Assembly (NCBI RefSeq): GCF_001476815.1
Contig: NZ_LDSL01000030.1
Span: 1-64,000, forward strand
DNA: 64,000 nt
Direction of reading: 5' to 3'
Origin: Pseudacidovorax intermedius
Lineage (GTDB): Bacteria; Pseudomonadota; Gammaproteobacteria; Burkholderiales; Burkholderiaceae_C
The position numbers and the translations under genes are program-made. The notes under the pieces are model-generated. The model saw only the letters and a program-made list of their open reading frames with translations, did not search any database and was not told the DNA's origin. This document shows, piece after piece, positions 1 to 8,435 of this stretch (position 1 is the stretch's first letter; each line of letters starts with the position of its first letter).

Positions 1-1
1 C

Positions 2-910
2 CGCCAGCTGCGCGCCTTCGCGGCCGTGGCCGAACTGCAGAGCTATCGCCGGGCCGCCGCCCGCCTGGGCCTGACGCCCTCGGCCGTGAGCCAGTCGGTG
101 CGCGCGCTGGAGGCGGCGCTGGGCCAGCCGCTGATGCAGCGCACCACGCGCAGCGTGGCGCCCAGCGCCGTGGGCCTGGAGCTGCTGGCGCGCCTGCGGC
201 CGCACCTCGACGGCCTCGACGCCGCCTGGCAGGCCGCGCAGGAGGCGGTGGGCGAGCCTGCCGGCCTGCTGCGTCTGAACATGCCCCGAAGCGCCGCGCA
301 GCTGCTCATGGCGCCGCGGTTGTCGGCCTTCCTGGCCGCGCATCCGCGCATCGCGGTGGAGCTGCAGACGCAGGACGGCTTCGTCGACATCGTGGCGGCC
401 GGCTGCGATGCCGGCATCCGCTTCGAGGAGGCGGTGCCGCGCGACATGGTGGCCGTGCCGCTGGGCGGGCCGCAGCGCTTCGTGGTGGTGGCGGCGCCCG
501 CCGTGACGACCGAAACCGGCCTGCCCATGGAGCCCTGGGACCTTCTGTCGCGCCCCTGCATCCGCCAGCGCTTTCCGCACGGCGAGCTCTACCACTGGGA
601 ATTCGCGCGCGGCACGGAGCGCGTCGCCCTCGACGTGCCCGGCCGCCTGACGGTGGACGACCAGCCGCTCGCACTGCAGGCGGCGCTGGACGGCGCTGGC
701 TGGGCCTACGTGTACGAGGCGACCGCCGCGCCGCACCTGCGCGCCGGACGGCTGGTGGCGGCACTGGACGACTGGTGCCCGCCGGGCACCGGTTTCCAGC
801 TGTACTACCCGGGACGGCGCCAGGCCTCGTCGGCGCTGCGGGCCTTCATCGACTGGTGGCGCCGCTGCGGCGATGCGCCGCCGCGCCCGCCCGGCACCGC
901 CGCCGCTTAG
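2..910 (+). CDS. LysR-family transcriptional regulator, 5' end cut by window
   Basis: The frame is open from the first bases of the window, so the true start lies upstream; about 302 residues are visible. The N-terminal winged helix-turn-helix is seen in the first 60 residues (RAAARLGLTPSAVSQSVRALE, followed by PLMQRTTRSV), a textbook LysR DNA-binding domain. The remainder is a LysR substrate-binding domain, ending in an Ala-rich tail. It is convergent with the P450 gene and the two stop codons overlap within four bases (907-910). Regulation of that P450 is possible but not shown, since LysR proteins usually control divergent genes and the upstream neighbour is outside the window. The effector is unknown. 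Confidence 0.9.
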   Translation, partial: RQLRAFAAVAELQSYRRAAARLGLTPSAVSQSVRALEAALGQPLMQRTTRSVAPSAVGLELLARLRPHLDGLDAAWQAAQEAVGEPAGLLRLNMPRSAAQLLMAPRLSAFLAAHPRIAVELQTQDGFVDIVAAGCDAGIRFEEAVPRDMVAVPLGGPQRFVVVAAPAVTTETGLPMEPWDLLSRPCIRQRFPHGELYHWEFARGTERVALDVPGRLTVDDQPLALQAALDGAGWAYVYEATAAPHLRAGRLVAALDDWCPPGTGFQLYYPGRRQASSALRAFIDWWRRCGDAPPRPPGTAAA

Positions 911-3264
911 AGCTGCAGCACGATCCTCTGTCCGCAGGCCCGTGAGCAGCAGCTCATCATCTTGCGGTTCTGCTCGCGTTCGGCGCGGGTCAGCACGCGG
1001 TCGCGGTGGTCGACCTCGCCGTCGATCACCGCCACCTCGCAGGAGCCGCACAGGCCTTCCTCGCAATCGCTCTGCACGTCGATGTTGGCGGCGCGCAGGG
1101 CCTGCAGCAGGGTCTGATCCGCGCGGACCTGGATCGTCAGCCCCGAGTCCTTGAGTTCGGCCTCGAAGCCGTGCTCACGGCTCGGATCCAGCGGGCCGAC
1201 GGTGGCGGTGAAATGCTCCACCCGCAGGCTGTCCTGCGGCCAGTGGGTGCTGTTCGAGGCCAGCGCATCGAGCAGTCGCGTCGGGCCGCAGGCGTAGATC
1301 TGTGTGCCCGGCTGCGGCACGCGCAGCAGCTCGGGCAGGTCCAGGCGCCGGCCTTCGTCGCCGACGTGCAGGTGCAGGCGCTCGCCATGCAGCGCGTGCA
1401 GCTCGTCCACCATGGCCATGGTGGCGCGCCGCTGGCCGCAGTAGTGCAGCACGTACGGAATGCCCAGCGCCTTGGCCCGCCGCGCCATGGCGCTGATCGG
1501 TGTGATGCCGATGCCGCCGGCGACCAGCACCAGCGCCTGCGCGCCTTCGTCGAGCCGGAAGTGGTTGCGCGGCCCGCGGATGCGCAGGCGCGCACCGACG
1601 TGCGTATGGGCATGCATCCAGGCCGAGCCGCCGCGGCTTTGGGACTCCAGCAGCACGGCGATCTCGAAGGCGCGGGCATCGGCCGGATCGCCGCACAGCG
1701 AATACTGGCGCGAGAGGCCGGTGTCGCCGCATTCGACGTCGATGTGCGCGCCGGGCGACCAGCGGGGCAGGGCGCCGCCATCGGCCGCCACCAGCCACAG
1801 GCGCACGACGCCCTCGGCCACCGGCTCGGCGCGCTCGACCACCACAGGCCGCGTCAACGCATGGCCGGTGGGCTCGCCGATGCGCACCGGCGAGCGGGCG
1901 CCGTCGCGCACGGCGGGGTCGCGCCGCTCGGGGTTGGCGGCCGGGTCCCATTCCACCCACAGGTGCTCGGGGCCGCGGAAGGAGGTGTTGGGCACGTAGC
2001 TGAACGCCTGCTCGGCCAGCCCCATGTGCGGCAGGCGGCGGGTGAATTCCTCCAGGAAAACCTGCATCTCCATGCGCGCCAGGTTCTTGCCCATGCACTG
2101 GTGCGAGCCATAGCCGAAGGTGAGGTGGTCGCTGGCGTTGTCGCGGCGGATATCGAACAGGTCAGCATCGGCGAAGTGGCGCTCGTCGTGGTTGGCCGAC
2201 GAGGTGACGATCAGCAGCTTGCTGCCGGCCGGAATGGCGACGCCGCCGATGGTCACGTCCTGCGTGGCCAGGCGCCGCCAGGCGGCCACCGAGCCGTTGT
2301 GGCGCAGGCATTCCTCTACCGCGTTGGGGATCAGGCCGGGGTCTTCACAAATCTCGCGCCAGGCGCTGGGATGCTGCAGCAGCAGCTTCATCGCATTGGC
2401 GGTGGCATTGGCCGTGGTCTCGTGGGCGGCCACGATGCCGGCCATCATCATGGAATGCAGGTAGGAGTCGGTGACGACCTCGGGCAATGCCTTCTGCATG
2501 CGGATGCCGTACTGCATCCAGCCCGGGGCGTCGGGGTTGGCGCGCATCTTGTCGAGCACCTGGCCGGCGTACTGCCAGAAGTTGCCGACGGCATGGGCCA
2601 CGGCCACCTGTTCCTCCGGCTTCGGCCGGCCCCAGGTGTTGACGGTGTGGGCGATGGAGTATTGGCGCAGCGTGTCCATGTCCTCCTCGGGCACGCCGAG
2701 GAAGTGCAGGGCGACGGTGAGCGGCACCTCCCAGAGCATCTGGTCCACCAGGTCGGCGCGGCCGTCGTCGATGAAGCGGTCGACGTACTCGCGCGCCAGT
2801 CGGCGCACCAGGGGCTCGTGGTGCTGGAGGTGCTCGGGCGTGAAAGGCTCCATTAGCGCGCGGCGGCGCGGCATGTGGGCCGGCTCGTCCTCGTTGACCA
2901 GCGTGCGGTTGAGGGCGAAGCCGTAGCTGGCGAGCACGGCGTTGGCCTCGGGGCCGGTGGGCGTGATCTTTTCCAGCGCGATGGACGGGCTGAACGTCAG
3001 GTTGTCGCGGAAGATCGCCTTGATGTCTTCGTACCGCGTGACCACCCAGTAGCCGAGCAGCGGGCTGTAGAACACCGGTTCCTGCTCGCGGGCCCAGCGG
3101 ACGTAGTCGGGCGGGTCCTGCTGGTAGCCGTCGCTGAAGGGGTCGAAGGCGGCGGCGGCATGGCTGACCGGGCAGCCATTGGGCGCCGACGGGGCCGGGG
3201 CGTGGGCGAACGGGCAGCCGCCTTTGGCGGCGGAAGCAGGGGCGTCGGCGACGGGGGCGGTCAT
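907..3264 (-). CDS. Self-sufficient cytochrome P450 (CYP116B-like): heme domain fused to FMN/2Fe-2S reductase
   Basis: A single 785-residue polypeptide carries the P450 heme domain (about 1-440), a phthalate-dioxygenase-reductase-like FMN/NAD(P)H domain (about 465-690) and a C-terminal plant-type [2Fe-2S] ferredoxin. Visible motifs are the I-helix AGIVAAHETT near 275-284, ExxR (EECLR) near 317, the heme loop FGYGSHQCMG with Cys near 390, the flavin motif RQYSLCGDP, and CEEGLCGSC near 734-742. This order and length match P450RhF/CYP116B enzymes, which hydroxylate or dealkylate small aromatic substrates without separate redox partners. I start at 3264 because GGAG lies 9 bases upstream; an in-frame codon at 3300 would add 12 residues. 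The N-terminus has two CP motifs (GGCPFAH, NGCPVSH). The substrate cannot be predicted. Confidence 0.93.
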   Translation of the reverse strand: MTAPVADAPASAAKGGCPFAHAPAPSAPNGCPVSHAAAAFDPFSDGYQQDPPDYVRWAREQEPVFYSPLLGYWVVTRYEDIKAIFRDNLTFSPSIALEKITPTGPEANAVLASYGFALNRTLVNEDEPAHMPRRRALMEPFTPEHLQHHEPLVRRLAREYVDRFIDDGRADLVDQMLWEVPLTVALHFLGVPEEDMDTLRQYSIAHTVNTWGRPKPEEQVAVAHAVGNFWQYAGQVLDKMRANPDAPGWMQYGIRMQKALPEVVTDSYLHSMMMAGIVAAHETTANATANAMKLLLQHPSAWREICEDPGLIPNAVEECLRHNGSVAAWRRLATQDVTIGGVAIPAGSKLLIVTSSANHDERHFADADLFDIRRDNASDHLTFGYGSHQCMGKNLARMEMQVFLEEFTRRLPHMGLAEQAFSYVPNTSFRGPEHLWVEWDPAANPERRDPAVRDGARSPVRIGEPTGHALTRPVVVERAEPVAEGVVRLWLVAADGGALPRWSPGAHIDVECGDTGLSRQYSLCGDPADARAFEIAVLLESQSRGGSAWMHAHTHVGARLRIRGPRNHFRLDEGAQALVLVAGGIGITPISAMARRAKALGIPYVLHYCGQRRATMAMVDELHALHGERLHLHVGDEGRRLDLPELLRVPQPGTQIYACGPTRLLDALASNSTHWPQDSLRVEHFTATVGPLDPSREHGFEAELKDSGLTIQVRADQTLLQALRAANIDVQSDCEEGLCGSCEVAVIDGEVDHRDRVLTRAEREQNRKMMSCCSRACGQRIVLQL

Positions 3265-3287
3265 GGGCGGCAACTCCGGAAAGCGAA

Positions 3288-3321
3288 ACGCCCGCGCCAC
3301 CCCTGGAGATGGCGCGGGCGT
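3288..3321 (-). terminator. Perfect 12-bp inverted repeat, possible terminator of the Bug gene
   Basis: ACGCCCGCGCCA (3288-3299) pairs perfectly with TGGCGCGGGCGT (3310-3321) around a 10-base loop. It lies 10 bases after the solute-binding protein stop and just upstream of the P450 ribosome-binding site. On the minus strand it is followed only by a short T-rich stretch (TTTCGCTTT), so it is a weak intrinsic terminator at best. It could instead be a processing or attenuation hairpin between the two genes. Confidence 0.45.
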
Positions 3322-3331
3322 CGGTTAAGGA

Positions 3332-4306
3332 TCAATCGAGCGTGATGTTGAGGTCGCGGATCAGCTTGTGCCACCGCGTGGTCTCGCTCCTGAGCAGTTC
3401 GGCGAACTGCGCGGGCGTGTTGCCCACCGGTTCCACGCCGAAGTCCACCAGCTTCTTGTGCACGTCGGGCGCGTTGATGGCGGCCACCACCTGCTTGTTC
3501 AGCGCATTCACGGTCTCGGCCGGCGTGGCGGCCGGCACCACCAGGCCGACCAGCGCGGCGGCTTCCACGTTCTTGTAGCCCAGCTCGGCGAAGGTGGGCA
3601 CGTCGGGCAATTGCGGCAGGCGCGTGGCATTGGCCACGGCCAGCGGCCGGACCTTGCCGCCCTTGATGAAGCCGGCGCCGGCCGCCAGGTCGACCATCAT
3701 GGCCGGCACCTGGCCGCCCGCCACATCGGCCAGGGCCGGGGCGGCGCCGCGGTAGGGCGCGTGGGTCATCTTGAGCCCGGCCTCGGTCTTGAGCAGTTCC
3801 ATCGCCAGATGGTGCGGGCTGCCCGCGCCGGCCGAGGCGAAGTTGATGCCCTGCGGATTGGCCTTGACCTGGGCAATGAATTCCTTGGCGTCCCTGGCGG
3901 TGACGCTGGGGCTCACCACCAGGATCATCGGGAAGCGGCCCATCAGCGTGACGGGCGCGAGATCCCGGGTGGGGCTGTAGCTCAGGCTCTTGTAGAGCAC
4001 CGGGTTGAACACCAGCGTGCCGTTGTCGGCGGAGAGCATGGTGTAGCCGTCCGGCTGCGAGCGCACCACGTCGGCGGCGGCGATGGCGGTGTTGCCGCCC
4101 GGCTTGTTCTCGACCAGCACCGGCTGGCCCGTCTGCGCCGACAGCTGCTGGCCGATGGTGCGGGCCAGGAAGTCGGAGCCGCCGCCGGCCGGATAGGGCA
4201 CCAGCCAGCGCATCTGCTTGGACGGATAGGCGGCCTGCGCCTGGGCGGCGGCCATGGGCGCCAGCAGGGGCAGGGCCATCAGGCAGGAAGCCAGAAGCTT
4301 CTTCAT
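3332..4306 (-). CDS. Bug-family periplasmic solute-binding protein (TctC-like)
   Basis: A 324-residue exported protein. The start at 4306 is chosen because GGAG precedes the ATG by about 9 bases and the translation begins with a classic signal peptide (MKKLLASCLMALPLL, then AAAQAQA, cleavage before AYPSK). The mature start KQMRWLVPYPAGGGSDFLAR is the Bug/TctC signature. These proteins bind carboxylates or other small anions for tripartite tricarboxylate transporters, and are hugely expanded in Burkholderiales. No TctA/TctB membrane genes are nearby, so this is an orphan binding protein. It is divergent from an IclR regulator with a palindromic site between them, which suggests local control. 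The ligand is unknown. Confidence 0.92.
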   Translation of the reverse strand: MKKLLASCLMALPLLAPMAAAQAQAAYPSKQMRWLVPYPAGGGSDFLARTIGQQLSAQTGQPVLVENKPGGNTAIAAADVVRSQPDGYTMLSADNGTLVFNPVLYKSLSYSPTRDLAPVTLMGRFPMILVVSPSVTARDAKEFIAQVKANPQGINFASAGAGSPHHLAMELLKTEAGLKMTHAPYRGAAPALADVAGGQVPAMMVDLAAGAGFIKGGKVRPLAVANATRLPQLPDVPTFAELGYKNVEAAALVGLVVPAATPAETVNALNKQVVAAINAPDVHKKLVDFGVEPVGNTPAQFAELLRSETTRWHKLIRDLNITLD

Positions 4307-4359
4307 GGGAATGTCTCCAGAACTGGACGCCCGGAGGGGCGTCTTCGGGTTTTTGATAG

Positions 4360-4390
4360 GCGTAATTTTGGTACGCATTGCGTAATCTGT
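4360..4390. promoter_or_regulatory. Palindromic operator candidate between Bug gene and IclR gene
   Basis: The only AT-rich patch of the 117-bp divergent gap holds TACGCA-T-TGCGTA (4372-4384), a perfect inverted repeat, plus a second GCGTAA copy at 4360-4365, 20 bases upstream of the GCGTAA at 4380-4385. IclR-family dimers or tetramers bind such repeated palindromes near divergent promoters. Assignment to the adjacent regulator is inference from position. Confidence 0.5.
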
Positions 4391-4423
4391 CGGACCGGGT
4401 TAACCCGATTTGCGCCATTCGCC

Positions 4424-5314
4424 ATGCCACGCCGAACCTCCTCTTCCCCTGCCGCCGGTGCCGACGGGCATGTCCATTCCGCGCCCGAACCGGTCTCCAC
4501 CCGCGCCCGTGAACGCCGCCAGCGCGTGCAGTCGGCCGAAACCGGCATGGCCGTGCTCAAGGGCCTGGCCCGGCTCGGTGGCCGGGCCAGCCTGACCGCG
4601 CTGGCCACGCATATGGGGGAGAGCCCGGCCAAGGTGCACCGCTACCTGGCCAGCCTGGTGGAGGAGGAACTGGTCACGCAGGACAGCGGCTCGCAGCACT
4701 ACCACCTGGGCCCGGCCGCGATCCAGATCGGCGTGGCGGCGATGCGCCAGGCCGATCCGCTGCGCCTCGCGGAGCCCGCCCTCGTGCGGTTGCGCGAGTC
4801 GCTCGAAGTCACCTGCTTCCTTGCCGTCATGGGCAACAAGGGGCCGACCATCGTGCGCTTCGAGGAGCCGGGCCTGCCGATCACGGTCAACGTGCGGGTG
4901 GGCTCGGTACTGCCGCTGCTGTGGTCGGCGACGGGGCGCGCATTCCTCGGCTGGCTGGGCGATGAAACGCGCGTACGCGCCCTGGCCGACGAGGAACTGG
5001 CCGCCGCCGGTGCCGCCCGGCGCGCCTCGCTGGACGGGGCGGCGCCCATCGATCGGCTGTGCGCCGCCGTGCGCGCCGCCGGCTGTGCCTGGGTGCGCGA
5101 CACCAACCTGCCGGGCATCAGCGCCATCGCCGCCCCCCTGTTCGACCACGCGGGCCGGGTGCGGGCGGTGATCACGGCGCTGGGCGCGACGGGGGGCTTC
5201 GATCCCGATCCCGACGGCGCCATCGGCCGCGCCGTGCGGCAGGCGGCGCAGGCCGCCAGCCGCCAGCTGGGCGAGGAACGCCCGCCGCCGGCGCGGCCGT
5301 CGACACCGGCTTGA
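4424..5314 (+). CDS. IclR-family transcriptional regulator
   Basis: A 296-residue protein. A low-complexity Ser/Ala/Arg-rich N-terminus of about 35 residues precedes the IclR winged helix-turn-helix (about 38-95: ETGMAVLKGLARLG, then LATHMGESPAKVHRYLASL) and the IclR effector domain (about 110-280). The first ATG of the frame after the divergent gap is at 4424; a start nearer the HTH is possible. The gene is divergent from the Bug solute-binding protein, so it probably controls that gene in response to its ligand or a catabolite. It is convergent with cbpA. Confidence 0.88.
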   Translation: MPRRTSSSPAAGADGHVHSAPEPVSTRARERRQRVQSAETGMAVLKGLARLGGRASLTALATHMGESPAKVHRYLASLVEEELVTQDSGSQHYHLGPAAIQIGVAAMRQADPLRLAEPALVRLRESLEVTCFLAVMGNKGPTIVRFEEPGLPITVNVRVGSVLPLLWSATGRAFLGWLGDETRVRALADEELAAAGAARRASLDGAAPIDRLCAAVRAAGCAWVRDTNLPGISAIAAPLFDHAGRVRAVITALGATGGFDPDPDGAIGRAVRQAAQAASRQLGEERPPPARPSTPA

Positions 5315-5397
5315 CCGGGGCGGCGCCCGGACTGCGCCGTGCATCAGGGCCGCCCGGCGCGCTCCGCCGCGCTCACCACCGCGCCGGCGGCGCCCGC

Positions 5398-6390
5398 TCA
5401 GGCGGATGGCGCCGCCTGCCGGCTGTGCACGCCCAGATCCTTGCGCGGATCGAAGCCCGCGGTCGCGCGCGCCAGTTGCTCATAGGCCGCACGCGCGGCC
5501 GAGCTGTCGGCCGGTGGCGCCGCGATGGCCAGCACCAGGTACAGGTCGCCGCCGAGGCCGCGGCCCTTGAGCCGCAGCTTCATGCCGGTGCGGGCGCCGG
5601 GCGGCACCCGCACCTGGCCCGTGCCGCCACCGGGCAGGGGCACTTCCACCTCGGCACCGAGGGCCGCCTCGGACGGCGTGACGGGCAGGTCCATCGCCAG
5701 ATCCCGCCCCTCCACGCGGTAGAGCGGATGCGGCGCGATGCGCACGTCCAGGTACAGGTCGCCCGCCGGCGCGCCGCCGATGCCGGGCAGGCCCTGGCCG
5801 GCCAGCCGGATCTGCTGGCCGGGCCGCACGCCCGGCGGCACACGCACCTGCAGCGTGCGTGTGACCGGCTGCGGCAGGCCGCGCGCGTCCCGCTCGAGGG
5901 TGCGCAGCTGCAGTTCCCACTCGCCGCCGGACAGCGCGAATTCCAGCGGAATCTCGATGGCGGAATGCCGGTCCTCGCCCGCCTGGCGGCCCGGCCGGCG
6001 GCCGGCCGCGGCGGCGTCACCGAACAGGCCGGAGAAGATGTCCTCCAGGTCCGGCGGCATGGTGCCTGCGCCTGCGTCCCCGCTGGCCTGGCGGAAGAAG
6101 CTGAAGCCGTCGTCCCAGCCGGGCGGCGGCGCGAAGCCGGCGCCCGTGCCGCCGGTCGCGCGGCCCTGGCGGATGCGCTCGGCCAGCGCGTCGTACTCGG
6201 CGCGCCTGGTGGCGTCGCCGAGCACCTCGTGGGCTTCGTTGATGTCGCGCATGCGCGATTGGGCGTCGGCTTCCTTGCTGACGTCCGGGTGGTACTTGCG
6301 GGCCAGGCGGCGGTAGGCCTTGCGGATCTCGTCCGCCGAGGCATCGCGCGCCACGCCCAGGGTGTCGTAGTGGTTCTTGAGTGCGTCCAT
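5398..6390 (-). CDS. cbpA: CbpA-like DnaJ-domain co-chaperone
   Basis: A 330-residue class B J-protein. The J-domain occupies residues 1-70, with the DnaK-stimulating HPD at 34-36. A Gly/Phe-rich linker follows (about 80-125), then the two C-terminal substrate-binding barrels (about 145-320). The Cys-rich zinc finger of DnaJ is absent, which, with the length, points to CbpA (curved-DNA-binding protein A). It would deliver substrates to DnaK. The usual modulator gene cbpM is not visible next to it. No strong ribosome-binding site is seen; GAAGG lies very close to the ATG. Confidence 0.88.
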   Translation of the reverse strand: MDALKNHYDTLGVARDASADEIRKAYRRLARKYHPDVSKEADAQSRMRDINEAHEVLGDATRRAEYDALAERIRQGRATGGTGAGFAPPPGWDDGFSFFRQASGDAGAGTMPPDLEDIFSGLFGDAAAAGRRPGRQAGEDRHSAIEIPLEFALSGGEWELQLRTLERDARGLPQPVTRTLQVRVPPGVRPGQQIRLAGQGLPGIGGAPAGDLYLDVRIAPHPLYRVEGRDLAMDLPVTPSEAALGAEVEVPLPGGGTGQVRVPPGARTGMKLRLKGRGLGGDLYLVLAIAAPPADSSAARAAYEQLARATAGFDPRKDLGVHSRQAAPSA

Positions 6391-6639
6391 GGCCTTCGTT
6401 GCTGCAATGCGTGGAGGGCCGGCCGCGCGGGGTGCGGCCGGGCCGGCCTCACCGGGGCGCCTGCCCAGGCGGCCGCCACGAATGCATGGACGAAAGGTCT
6501 TGCAGCAGGCGGCTGCCGCGCAGGAAGGCGCCAGTGAGGCGATGCGGGCAATTGCAGTCCCGCCCGGCGTTTTGCAAGGGCGGCGGCGCGGACACGGGCG
6601 TCTGGCGCCAGCCGGTCTTCGAAGGCCCGGACCCCGGGG

Positions 6640-8214
6640 TCAGGCCGCCTGGACCTGGTTGCGCCCCAGCGTCTTGGCGCAGTAGAGGCGCTGGTCGGCC
6701 GTCTTGAGCGTGGCCTGGACATCCTCGTCCGGCCCGGCCTGCCATTCGGCCACGCCGGCCGACACCGTCATGGGCTGCTCGTGCGGCGGCTGGGCCTCGG
6801 CCACCCGGCGGCGCAGGGCCTCGGCCCGGGCGGTGGCCTCGGCCAGGTCGGTGTCGGGCAGCAGCAGGGCGAATTCCTCGCCGCCGATGCGGCAGGCCAC
6901 GTCGCCCATCCCGACGCTGTCGCCGATCAGGCCGGCCAGGTGGCGCAGGTAGGCGTCGCCCACGTCGTGGCCGTGGGTGTCGTTGATCCGCTTGAAATGG
7001 TCGATGTCCAGCACCACGACCGAAAAGGGCGCGCGCTGCTCGGCCAGCAGGGTCAGGCTGAGGTCGAAGCGCCGCCGGTTGCCCAGGCCGGTGAGCGGGT
7101 CGGTGGCGGCGTCCTTCTCCAGCCGCTCCAGATTGCCGTTGAAGACGCCCAGGCCGAGCAGCATGGCCCGCTTGAGCTGGGCGGCCTCGAAGTACCACGA
7201 CGACACCGCCCGCAAAGCCCGGTCGGTGCCGCCGGGCCGGTAGCCGGCCGCGCTGGCGGCCAGGGCGTTGAGCGGCTGGGCGATGCGCAGGGCGAACATC
7301 CACACGAGCACCAGCGCCGCCAGGCTCAGCGGCAGCGTGAGGCCCAGCACCTGCGCCATCAGGCTGCCCAATGGCTTCAGCGTGGCCGCGAGCGGGCGCT
7401 GGGCCACGATGCCCCAGCCAGGCGTCGGCGCGGATGCGAAGCCCGCCACCATCTCCAGGCCACGGCTGTTGATCAGCACCTCGCTGCCGGAGGCGGCATG
7501 CGCCAGCCTGTCCACCGCGGTGTTCGCGGAGGCGAGGGTGCCGACGCGATCGGGATCGGGGTGGTACAGCAGACGGCGCTGGGCATCGACGACGTAGAGG
7601 TAGGAGCCGTCCCGGTGGTAGTGCGTGCCCAGCAACTGGTGCAGCACGCTTTTCTGTTTGAGATAGATCGTGCCGGCGATGGCGCCGAGCTGCCGCCCGT
7701 CCGCCGCCACCACCGGATGCGACACGAAGACCAGCAGGTTGCCGCTGGCGGGCAGGTAAGGCGGGCTGATGTAGGGCCGGCCGGCCTCGATGACGCGCAG
7801 CAGGTTCTGGTCCCGCAACGCCACGCCCTGCATGGGGGAAGAGGCCGGTGACGTGGCCCGGATCAGCCCGTCGTTGTCCACGATCAGCACGGAGTTGAAG
7901 CTGTCCGTCTGCAGGTGCAGCCGCCGCACTTCGCTGCGCAGCACCTCGGCCTGCCCGAAGTCGCTGGCGGCGATCTGCGCCGAATAGGCCAGCTGCTGCA
8001 GCGCGCCCTTGAAGAATCCGTCCACCGTGTTGGCCAGCTTGGCGGCGTAGGCCAGGTTGTCGTCGAGCGATTGGGCGATCAGCTGCTGGCGCTGCACCTT
8101 GTAGCTGGCCAGCACCGTGGCCACCATGGTGATGATGGCGCTCGACGTGGTGAGCGCGATGATCAGGTGCCGGAGCTTGAGCACCGAATGCCAGGGGCGG
8201 CGGGCTTGGTTCAT
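6640..8214 (-). CDS. Membrane-bound diguanylate cyclase with periplasmic dCache-like sensor
   Basis: A 524-residue protein from the ATG at 8214 (an upstream TTG at 8265 is less likely). It has an N-terminal transmembrane helix (about 12-35), an extracytoplasmic sensor of about 250 residues resembling dCache_1 (includes FVSHPVV and SYLYVVDAQRRLLYHP), a second helix (LPLSLAALVLVWMFALRI) and a C-terminal GGDEF domain. The active-site signature is GGEEF, a functional variant, so c-di-GMP synthesis is expected. The position of the inhibitory I-site (RxxD, five residues before the signature) reads GMGD, so product feedback inhibition is probably lost. The gene stands alone. Confidence 0.9.
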   Translation of the reverse strand: MNQARRPWHSVLKLRHLIIALTTSSAIITMVATVLASYKVQRQQLIAQSLDDNLAYAAKLANTVDGFFKGALQQLAYSAQIAASDFGQAEVLRSEVRRLHLQTDSFNSVLIVDNDGLIRATSPASSPMQGVALRDQNLLRVIEAGRPYISPPYLPASGNLLVFVSHPVVAADGRQLGAIAGTIYLKQKSVLHQLLGTHYHRDGSYLYVVDAQRRLLYHPDPDRVGTLASANTAVDRLAHAASGSEVLINSRGLEMVAGFASAPTPGWGIVAQRPLAATLKPLGSLMAQVLGLTLPLSLAALVLVWMFALRIAQPLNALAASAAGYRPGGTDRALRAVSSWYFEAAQLKRAMLLGLGVFNGNLERLEKDAATDPLTGLGNRRRFDLSLTLLAEQRAPFSVVVLDIDHFKRINDTHGHDVGDAYLRHLAGLIGDSVGMGDVACRIGGEEFALLLPDTDLAEATARAEALRRRVAEAQPPHEQPMTVSAGVAEWQAGPDEDVQATLKTADQRLYCAKTLGRNQVQAA

Positions 8215-8435
8215 GCGTGCAGAGGGGCCTGACGCTTGGCAGGGGCGGGGCCCGTGCGTGCGCAAAGACAGGGGGATGGGATGGCGCCGCCCCTGCCAGC
8301 ACGCCGGCCGGCTCTGCAGCGTCGCACGGGTGAGGTGGCGGCGGCCGGCGCCGTCATGACGAACGGCGCCGGTTGCTCGAATTAGTTAGCAATTGTTACC
8401 CAACTCGCAACACCTGGCGTGGGCCGGCGCACCGG

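Noticed and set aside
1006-2856. Long open frame on the opposite strand of the P450 gene (616 codons)
   Set aside because: High-GC DNA leaves antisense frames open; the translation has no domain, and the P450 on the other strand carries every expected motif.
3265-3300. Longer N-terminus for the P450
   Set aside because: The 12 extra codons sit inside the inverted repeat and lack a ribosome-binding site, whereas the ATG at 3264 has a good one.
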